Assembly (NCBI RefSeq): GCF_001894805.1
Contig: NZ_BCWX01000005.1
Span: 310,001 to 374,000 of the forward strand
DNA from: Rhodococcus globerulus NBRC 14531
Lineage (GTDB): Bacteria; Actinomycetota; Actinomycetes; Mycobacteriales; Mycobacteriaceae
Length of the DNA: 64,000 nt
Direction: 5' to 3'
The position numbers and the translations under genes are program-made. The notes under the pieces are model-generated. The model searched no databases. It was not told the DNA's origin and saw only the letters and a list, made by a program, of their open reading frames with translations. Of this stretch, positions 55,962 to 64,000 are shown in pieces; positions within the stretch are counted from its first letter, which is position 1; each line of letters starts with the position of its first letter.

Positions 55962-58492
55962 TAGGACTCCTTAGCTCCATCGGCATTGTCTGCACTGTCG
56001 GTGTTTGCGGCAGCGATCTCTTCGGGTTCGTCGGCGTTGCGCGCAATTGCGAGCAAGGTGTCGCCTTCGCCGAGGTTCATCAGACGCACGCCCTTGGTCT
56101 GGCGTCCGGCCTTACGAACCTGCTTGGCAGCTGTCCTGATGACGCCGCCGCCCGAGGTGATCGCGTACAGCTCGTCGTCGTCGTCGACGATGAGCGCTCC
56201 GACCAGAGTGCCACGTTTCTTGTCGTACTGAATGGTGAGTACGCCCTTGCCGCCGCGACCCTGGACCGGGTAGTCCTCCATGCCGGTTCGCTTGGAGTAA
56301 CCACCGGAAGTGGCGACCAGCAGGAACTTGCCTTCACGGACGACGTTGAGCGAGAGCAGCTCGTCCTCGCCGTTGAAGCGCATGCCCTGGACACCGGACG
56401 TTGCGCGACCCATGGGCCGTAGTGCTTCGTCGGTGGCCGAGAAACGGATCGACTGGCCCTGTGCCGAGACGAGAAGCAGATCGTCGTCAGCGGAGCACAG
56501 AACAGCTCCGACCAATTCGTCGTCGCCGCGCAGGTTGATGGCAACGATGCCGCCGCTGCGGTTGGAGTCGAAGTCCGTGAGCTTGGACTTCTTGACCAGA
56601 CCGTTGCGGGTGGCAAGTACCAGGTAAGGCGCGTCGTCGTACGTCTTGATCTGGATGACGGACTGGATGCGCTCGTCCGGCTGGAAGGCCAGCAGGTTGG
56701 CGACATGCTGACCTCGAGCGGTGCGGCTGGCCTCGGGCAGTTCGTATGCCTTGGCGCGGTAGACGCGGCCCTTCGTGGTGAAGAACAGCAGCCAGTCGTG
56801 CGTCGAGCTGACGAAGAAGTGCGAGACGATGTCGTCCTGCTTGAGGCCGGCACCCTGAACGCCCTTGCCGCCGCGCTTCTGCGAGCGGTACAGGTCGGTC
56901 TTGGTGCGCTTGGCGTAGCCGGTCTCGGTGATCGTGACAACAACGTCCTCACGGGCGATGAGGTCTTCGTCGTTGACGTCGCCGTCGGCGGCGATGATGC
57001 GAGTACGACGGTCGTCGCCGTACTTGTCGACAATTTCCTTGAGCTCGTCACGAACGATCGCGCGCTGACGCTCAGGCTTGGCCAGAATGTCCTTGTAATC
57101 GGCGATTTCGATTTCGATTTCGGCCAATTCGTCGACGATCTTCTGACGCTCGAGGGCGGCCAGACGACGCAACTGCATCGCGAGGATCGCGTCGGCCTGA
57201 ATCTCGTCGACGTCGAGGAGGTTCATCAATCCGGCCCGGGCGACGTCGACGGTCTGCGACGCACGGATCAAGGCGATGACCTCGTCCAAAGCGTCGAGAG
57301 CCTTGACCAGACCACGCAAGATGTGAGCGCGCTCTTCGGCCTTGCGGAGCAGGTACTGGGTGCGACGGACGATGACCTCGAGCTGATGCGTCGTGTACAG
57401 ACGGATCATCTGGTCGAGGCGCAGGGTGCGCGGCACACCGTCGACGATGGAGAGCATGTTGCAGCCGAAGCTGGTCTGCAGCTGGGTGTGCTTGTACAGG
57501 TTGTTCAACACAACCTTGGCAACGGCGTCACGCTTGACGGTGACAACGATGCGCATGCCGACGCGGTCGGAGGACTCGTCGTGAATGTCGGAGATGCCGG
57601 CGATCTTGGCGTCACGAACCTGATCCGCGATGGAGGTGATCAGGTTGTCCGGGTTGACCTGGTACGGCAGCTCGGTGATGACAATTGTGGTGCGGCCCTT
57701 GGCATCTTCTTCGACCTCGACCACACCGCGCATACGGACGGAGCCGCGACCGGTGGTGTAGGCGTCCTGAATACCCTGGCCGCCCACGATGAGGCCGTGC
57801 GTCGGGAAGTCCGGTCCCTTGACCCGCTCCATGACGGCAGCGAGAGTGGATTCCTCGTCGGCTTCGTAGTTCTCGAGTGCCCAGTAGATGGCTTCGGCAA
57901 CTTCACGCAGGTTGTGCGGCGGAATGTTGGTGGCCATACCGACGGCAATACCGTTGGAGCCGTTGATCAGCAGGTTCGGGACGCGGCTGGGGAGAACCGT
58001 CGGTTCCTGCGTCTTACCGTCGTAGTTCGGTGTGAAATCGACTGTGTCGTGGTCGATTTCACGCAGCATCTCCATGGCGAGCGGCGTGAGACGGCACTCC
58101 GTGTAACGCATGGCGGCGGCGCCGTCGTTGCCACGGGAACCGAAGTTGCCCTGACCGTCGACGAGGGGGTACCGCAGCGACCACGGCTGGGCCATACGGA
58201 CCAGGGTGTCGTAGATCGAGGAGTCGCCGTGGGGGTGGTAGTTACCCATGGTCTCGGCGACCGGACGGGCAGACTTCACATATCCGCGATCGGGGCGATT
58301 GCCGGTGTCGTACATCGCGTACAGCACGCGGCGGTGCACGGGCTTGAGGCCGTCGCGCACATCCGGCAGAGCGCGACCGACGATGACGCTCATGGCGTAG
58401 TCGATGTAGCTGCTCTGCATTTCCTGCTGGATGTCGACCGGTTCGATGCGGTCGTGCTGCGGTCCGTCCGGTGGCAACGTGGTGTCGGTCAT
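55961..58492 (-). CDS. gyrA: DNA gyrase subunit A
   Basis: 843 aa. N-terminal cleavage-religation domain with catalytic Tyr in [10 protein letters not shown] and quinolone region [19 protein letters not shown]-terminal pinwheel with GyrA box [11 protein letters not shown]. The residue equivalent to E. coli Ser83 is Ser, unlike the Ala of M. tuberculosis. Introduces negative supercoils with GyrB. ATG 58492; separated from gyrB by 93 bp that contain the dispersed hairpin element, copy B. Confidence 0.98.
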   Translation of the reverse strand: MTDTTLPPDGPQHDRIEPVDIQQEMQSSYIDYAMSVIVGRALPDVRDGLKPVHRRVLYAMYDTGNRPDRGYVKSARPVAETMGNYHPHGDSSIYDTLVRMAQPWSLRYPLVDGQGNFGSRGNDGAAAMRYTECRLTPLAMEMLREIDHDTVDFTPNYDGKTQEPTVLPSRVPNLLINGSNGIAVGMATNIPPHNLREVAEAIYWALENYEADEESTLAAVMERVKGPDFPTHGLIVGGQGIQDAYTTGRGSVRMRGVVEVEEDAKGRTTIVITELPYQVNPDNLITSIADQVRDAKIAGISDIHDESSDRVGMRIVVTVKRDAVAKVVLNNLYKHTQLQTSFGCNMLSIVDGVPRTLRLDQMIRLYTTHQLEVIVRRTQYLLRKAEERAHILRGLVKALDALDEVIALIRASQTVDVARAGLMNLLDVDEIQADAILAMQLRRLAALERQKIVDELAEIEIEIADYKDILAKPERQRAIVRDELKEIVDKYGDDRRTRIIAADGDVNDEDLIAREDVVVTITETGYAKRTKTDLYRSQKRGGKGVQGAGLKQDDIVSHFFVSSTHDWLLFFTTKGRVYRAKAYELPEASRTARGQHVANLLAFQPDERIQSVIQIKTYDDAPYLVLATRNGLVKKSKLTDFDSNRSGGIVAINLRGDDELVGAVLCSADDDLLLVSAQGQSIRFSATDEALRPMGRATSGVQGMRFNGEDELLSLNVVREGKFLLVATSGGYSKRTGMEDYPVQGRGGKGVLTIQYDKKRGTLVGALIVDDDDELYAITSGGGVIRTAAKQVRKAGRQTKGVRLMNLGEGDTLLAIARNADEPEEIAAANTDSADNADGAKES

Positions 58493-58532
58493 GAGTTCAC
58501 TTTCTTAAGAAGAAGATGGGGGCGAGCCCCTT

Positions 58533-58585
58533 GTGCGCCTTTGTGGTTGTCGGAGCTACCGGAAAGGCGCACAGGGCCGTAGGCC

Positions 58586-58588
<3 letters not shown>
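58533..58588 (-). repeat. Dispersed hairpin element / terminator-like, copy B (gyrB-gyrA spacer)
   Basis: Same architecture as 3267-3322: arms 58533-58546 and 58559-58572 (ten perfect outer pairs, GTGCGCCTTT), 12-base loop ending AGCTA, then AGGGCC/GGCCCT second stem that reaches the TAG stop of gyrB (58586-58588). A further GGGGCGAGCCCC palindrome lies beside it at 58519-58530. Confidence 0.7.
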
Positions 58589-60718
<2,130 letters not shown>

Positions 60719-60732
60719 TTACCGGAGACCAT

Positions 60733-60744
60733 CTTACTGGTAAG
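60733..60744. promoter_or_regulatory. Palindrome CTTACTGGTAAG upstream of gyrB
   Basis: 5-bp arms with a 2-bp centre, 111 bases before the gyrB GTG, within the gap to the upstream hydrolase. Same arms as the site at 52486. Function unknown. Confidence 0.35.
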
Positions 60745-60819
60745 CACCGACAGGAACCGCCCAATGACACCCCTGGCTGCGCCACAGGCGAATTATTTTG
60801 GTCCTGGGAGGGTGAATCG

Positions 60820-61743
60820 CTAGGACGTTTGCTTCTCCCGGCGACGCTCTCTCAGGCTCGCAATAAAGGCCTGCGCATGTTCGGCAACCTCGCCGGCGTG
60901 TGAAATCGGCGACCAGTGACCGGCCGCAATTTCGGTTCGCCGCAGGTCGGAGACCCATTTTTCCGTATCTTCGAAGCCCACCGGGCGAACTGCCTTGTCG
61001 TACTTGTTCAGGATCAACTGAACGGGAACGTCCGTGTACCGTTCACGCGGTTTGCCCAGAGCAGGCCGAATATTTGCTCGGTACAACTTGAGACCGTTAA
61101 CCATGTCGTCGGCAATTGTCGGCGCGGTCACCACCGATTTCGGGTCGAGACCGTCGAAAAATCCCAGAAAAGCCGGCCAGTGCTTGGAAAACCACAGCCG
61201 CAACGGCACCGTGCACAGACCTGGAATCTGAAACAGCACCGTGTACGCCGACGCCACAGCTTGCGCGGCCGGCCCGCGGAACCGCCGCCTGGACGCACTG
61301 GAACGGATCCATTTACCGAGATGGTCGAGATTCGGTCCCGATATGGAACTGAAGGATGCGATCTTTTCCTCGGCGCCCGGCTCGCAGACGGCCTCCCAGG
61401 TTTCGACGGATCCCCAATCATGAGCAACGACGTGAACCGGCTCGTTCGGACTGACGGCGTCGATCACGGCAAACAGATCACCGGCCATCGCACTGAGTTG
61501 GTAGTCCTGCACTCGCGACGGGATCGTGCTCTCGCCGGCCCCACGGCTGTCGTAGGTGACAACACGGAAATTGTCGGCCAGCAGCGCCGCGACGCGGTTC
61601 CACAATTCGTGAGTGTCCGGCCACCCGTGAACGAGGACGATCGTCTCACCGTCCACCGGGCCCTGCTCGAATACGGCAAGGCTGACGGCACCGTTCGTGA
61701 CGCTGCGTGCAGTTACGGCATGGAGAGGCGCGTGCTTGGTCAT
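60820..61743 (-). CDS. Alpha/beta-fold hydrolase (epoxide-hydrolase/EphD-like)
   Basis: 307 aa. HGWPDTHELW is the oxyanion loop, VVAHDWGSVETW carries the nucleophilic Asp of the epoxide hydrolase/haloalkane dehalogenase clade, and the terminal His is in AGHWSPISH. Resembles the hydrolase half of mycobacterial EphD; the SDR half is absent here. ATG 61743. It is 27 bp downstream of the ferredoxin-type reductase gene on the same strand and ends 197 bp before gyrB. Third gene of the dciA-gyrB insertion. Confidence 0.88.
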   Translation of the reverse strand: MTKHAPLHAVTARSVTNGAVSLAVFEQGPVDGETIVLVHGWPDTHELWNRVAALLADNFRVVTYDSRGAGESTIPSRVQDYQLSAMAGDLFAVIDAVSPNEPVHVVAHDWGSVETWEAVCEPGAEEKIASFSSISGPNLDHLGKWIRSSASRRRFRGPAAQAVASAYTVLFQIPGLCTVPLRLWFSKHWPAFLGFFDGLDPKSVVTAPTIADDMVNGLKLYRANIRPALGKPRERYTDVPVQLILNKYDKAVRPVGFEDTEKWVSDLRRTEIAAGHWSPISHAGEVAEHAQAFIASLRERRREKQTS

Positions 61744-61770
61744 CTGCAGACCCTTCGTAGGTGAGTAGAA

Positions 61771-62898
61771 CTAGAGATCGAGTACCAGTCGTCCGCCGTC
61801 GGAACGCGACACACAAATCAGCATCTCGTTTTCGCGTTCGGCATCGTTCAGTCGGTTTTCGCGGTGATCCGGAGTGCCGGCGAGGACCTTCACCCGGCAG
61901 GTCCCGCAGAAGCCTTGCTGGCACGAGTAGCCGACACCGGGCAGGGTTTTCCGGACAACGTCGAGTGCCGACTGGTCGGCATTCACGGTCAACACTTCAC
62001 CGGAGCTGACCAATTGAACTTCGAACGGGACCCCGCCAATTACCGGCGGAGCTCCAAATCTTTCGAAATGCAAAGCCGTGGAGTAGGTTTCACGAAAACT
62101 CGTGCGCACTGCGTCGAGCATGGGCGTCGGGCCACAGCAATATACGGCTCCACCTTCCGGAGCCTTTTCCAGAAGATCTGTGGCAGTGGGTAATCCGAAT
62201 TCATCGTCAGGCCGCACGAATACTCGTTCCGATTCCCAGGTAGCGATCTCCTCGAGGAACGGCATGGACTCGCGGGAGCGGCCCGAGTACACGAAGTGCC
62301 AGTCCATTCCCAATTCCCTTGCAGCCCGGACCATTGCAATGATCGGAGTAATTCCGATACCACCGGCAATGAAGAGTGCACCACCCTCGCCGACAAAGGG
62401 AAACCCGTTGCGCGGACCACGAACTGTCACGTGCTCGCCTGGTTGCAGTGCATGCATTTCGACGGAACCACCACCACCGTCGGGAATTCGGCGCACGGCG
62501 ACGGTATATCCCCAGCGATCAGCGGGGTCACCGCAGAGCGAATACTGTCGACGCAAACCGGAAGGCAAATGGAAATCCAGATGAGAGCCGGGCTGCCACG
62601 GGGGAAGCGGTGAGCCGTCTGCAGACTCGAAGCGCAGGCGGACAACATTCTCGTCTGTCGCCACGACCTCGCGGGCACTGACCATCATGTTCAGCGCGGT
62701 ATCCGGGTTGTGACCGGCGATCTTCGGGTTGTAGTCGTATGCCGTCAGAACGCGAAGGTACTTGTCCGCCAACGACTCTGTGATCCGCATAGCCCGATCG
62801 GGGCGAGCGCGACCTGCGAGATCTGGCGGAGCCTGGTGCCGCGGAAGACCGTCGTGCCCGATCAGGACGTCCTTGATCCTGGCAATCGACGGAATCAC
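61771..62898 (-). CDS. PDR/VanB-family oxidoreductase (FMN or FAD, NAD(P)H, 2Fe-2S)
   Basis: 375 aa. A flavin-binding barrel (PGSHLDFHLPSGLRRQYSL), NAD domain (FIAGGIGITPIIAMVRAA, CCGPTPMLDAV), and C-terminal plant-type ferredoxin with ligands in CQQGFCGTCRVKV plus a last Cys in MLICVSRS. Transfers electrons from NAD(P)H to an oxygenase or desaturase. GTG 62898 overlaps the upstream metal-dependent hydrolase stop (GTGA), so the two are coupled. The di-iron-like partner next to it may receive the electrons (inference). Confidence 0.9.
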   Translation of the reverse strand: MIPSIARIKDVLIGHDGLPRHQAPPDLAGRARPDRAMRITESLADKYLRVLTAYDYNPKIAGHNPDTALNMMVSAREVVATDENVVRLRFESADGSPLPPWQPGSHLDFHLPSGLRRQYSLCGDPADRWGYTVAVRRIPDGGGGSVEMHALQPGEHVTVRGPRNGFPFVGEGGALFIAGGIGITPIIAMVRAARELGMDWHFVYSGRSRESMPFLEEIATWESERVFVRPDDEFGLPTATDLLEKAPEGGAVYCCGPTPMLDAVRTSFRETYSTALHFERFGAPPVIGGVPFEVQLVSSGEVLTVNADQSALDVVRKTLPGVGYSCQQGFCGTCRVKVLAGTPDHRENRLNDAERENEMLICVSRSDGGRLVLDL

Positions 62899-63788
62899 CG
62901 TGCCGCCGCCTGCGCAGCCGGCGAGGACGCCAGGTACTTCACGGCCTGAGCCGTCGAACCTTCTTTTCCGGGGTGATACGACTTGGAGAAGTACGTCGAC
63001 ATCCGCTTGACCAGTTCGAAACTGGTGGGGACGGTGCCGCGCTTGCCTGCTGCCACAAAATCCGACAAGTGCGGGCGACGCCGACTCGGCGCCTGGTTGG
63101 CAAGTTCGGGATCGTTGCGCATCAGGAATCGGGTACCGCGGATCCACAACCACACGATGACGGGCGTGACCAGGATCTGAGTGCGGATACGGCGGGTTTC
63201 ACGCTTGTCGAAGTAGCGCATCACGTCGTACGCGACGGAGCGGTGTTCGACTTCCTCGGCTCCGTGCCAACGAAGCAGGTCGAGCATCGTCGGGTGCATA
63301 CCGGCCCGATCCAGACCGTCGGCGTTGAGAACCCAGTCACCGAGAAACGCTGTGATGTGTTCGATGGCCGCGATGATCGCCAGACGCTCGACCAGGTGAT
63401 TCTCGGCTCGCAAGCCTGTCAGGGGACGGGGTCCGAGCAGCTTCGAGAAGGCCCATTCCATCTGCTGCGTGTACGCCGTCGGATCAAGTCCATTTTCTTT
63501 CAGATGGACCAGCACACCGGTGTGAGCACCGGCGTGCATGGCTTCCTGGCCGATGAAGCCGACAACGTCGTCACGAAGTTTCTCGTCCTCGATGAGAGGG
63601 AGTGCTTCCTTGAACGTTTCGACAAACCACTCTTCACCGGCCGGGAGCAGCAGATGCAGCACGTTGAGTACGTGAGTACTGAACGGGTCACCCGGAATCC
63701 AGTGCATTGGCAGGTCGGACCAGTCGAATTCGACATTGCGTGCCTGCAACAAGATGTGATCAGGCTCGGCGTGTACCTTGCTCGGCAT
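62895..63788 (-). CDS. Metal-dependent hydrolase-like protein (PF10118 family), possible di-iron oxygenase
   Basis: 297 aa, mostly helical. Candidate metal ligands: Glu/His in GFIGQEAMHAGAH, His in IAAIEHITAFLGDWVL, and EEVEHRSVAYDVM. These ExxH-type pairs on helices resemble di-iron carboxylate proteins more than classical hydrolases; the database label is metal-dependent hydrolase. Co-transcribed with a 2Fe-2S reductase, which would fit an oxygenase or desaturase function (inference). ATG 63788 has AAGGGG ten bases upstream. Confidence 0.78.
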   Translation of the reverse strand: MPSKVHAEPDHILLQARNVEFDWSDLPMHWIPGDPFSTHVLNVLHLLLPAGEEWFVETFKEALPLIEDEKLRDDVVGFIGQEAMHAGAHTGVLVHLKENGLDPTAYTQQMEWAFSKLLGPRPLTGLRAENHLVERLAIIAAIEHITAFLGDWVLNADGLDRAGMHPTMLDLLRWHGAEEVEHRSVAYDVMRYFDKRETRRIRTQILVTPVIVWLWIRGTRFLMRNDPELANQAPSRRRPHLSDFVAAGKRGTVPTSFELVKRMSTYFSKSYHPGKEGSTAQAVKYLASSPAAQAAAR

Positions 63789-63807
63789 CTGACTACCCCT
63801 TCATGCT

Positions 63808-63845
63808 CTGTGACACAGTTCACCCAGAACTAGGGTAACTGTAAC
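63808..63845. promoter_or_regulatory. Inverted repeats in the promoter of the dciA-gyrB insertion operon
   Basis: CTGTG-A-CACAG (63808-63818) overlaps a longer imperfect repeat CAGTTCACCC ... GGGTAACTG. The region is the only non-coding gap between the operon start (63788) and the dciA-like stop (63875) and should hold its promoter. Confidence 0.4.
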
Positions 63846-63874
63846 ATGAAGTAATAGGTACAACCAGGCCTTGC

Positions 63875-64000
63875 TCAGCCGTACGTATCGCGAGGTCCGC
63901 GGCCTTTGACGTGCCTTTCGCCCTTACGCCAACTGGGCGCGCTCGGCCCGGTAATCCGTAGTGTCTTCACGACGCCGTCACCCACAGCCACTGCGATTTT
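63875..64000 (-). CDS. DUF721/DciA-family protein, C-terminal 41 residues
   Basis: The reverse strand is open from the window edge to TGA at 63875 and ends [20 protein letters not shown]. This C-terminus matches the DUF721 protein next to recF and gyrB in mycobacteria (Rv0004), related to the replicative helicase loader DciA. The N-terminal part lies outside the window. It fixes the orientation toward oriC (recF/dnaN/dnaA expected beyond 64000). Confidence 0.8.
   Translation of the reverse strand, partial: KIAVAVGDGVVKTLRITGPSAPSWRKGERHVKGRGPRDTYG

Noticed and set aside
56705-58582. 625-codon plus-strand frame opposite gyrA
   Set aside because: Antisense shadow caused by codon bias; gyrA is certain.

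Overview
The window looks like a chromosomal segment of a high-GC mycolic-acid actinobacterium, most likely Rhodococcus of the erythropolis/qingshengii group. The evidence is a gene order matching, in reverse orientation, the origin-proximal block Rv0004 to Rv0020c of Mycobacterium tuberculosis, actinobacterial single-copy families (CrgA, CwsA, DUF3566, FhaA, PknA/PknB), cutinase and LIP-type lipase genes, and frequent GTG/TTG starts. The species assignment is inference; no rRNA gene is present.

Conserved backbone, from the right end leftward on the minus strand: the 3' end of a DUF721/DciA-like gene (63875-64000), gyrB, gyrA, a DUF3566 membrane protein, tRNA-Ile, a 36-aa membrane peptide and tRNA-Ala. 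It continues with cwsA-like (+), cyclophilin ppiA (-), a PH-domain protein and crgA (+), DUF881 and a trpG/pabA amidotransferase (-), then the fhaA, fhaB, pstP, rodA, pbpA, pknA, pknB block (+) and tRNA-Leu (-). The plus-strand block encodes Ser/Thr-kinase control of cell elongation and septation.

This backbone is interrupted by accessory blocks. They are: (i) a metal-dependent hydrolase, a ferredoxin-type reductase and an alpha/beta hydrolase between dciA and gyrB; (ii) two secreted or membrane hydrolases between tRNA-Ala and cwsA; (iii) an 8-kb catabolic block (dihydropyrimidinase, AtzF-C-like protein, FAD oxidase, DapA-family lyase, LacI regulator, polar amino-acid ABC transporter) between cwsA and ppiA; (iv) a 7-kb block (TetR, TauD-like dioxygenase, FAD-linked oxidase, GAF/PucR regulator, MFS transporter) between the PH-domain gene and the rhomboid/ppiA pair.

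The left third (1-22 kb) is more mixed. It has a Na+/H+ antiporter (cut by the window edge), a UBP zinc-finger protein, two paralogous orphan peptide-type binding lipoproteins with a shared operator-like palindrome, an SDR, secreted proteins, a frameshifted alcohol dehydrogenase coupled to a luciferase-like monooxygenase, a LuxR regulator, the gltBD glutamate synthase operon, a phytoene-desaturase-like oxidoreductase, and an EVE/NOV_C-type protein flanked by a 34-bp direct repeat.

The most notable signals not explained by gene calls are: the three-gene insertion between dciA and gyrB; a DnaA-box cluster between crgA and the PH-domain gene; a dispersed hairpin element that carries the stop codon of two unrelated genes; the repeat-flanked EVE/NOV_C islet; a 47-bp palindrome that includes a Shine-Dalgarno sequence; and three tandem mini-hairpins between an ABC binding-protein gene and its permease gene.
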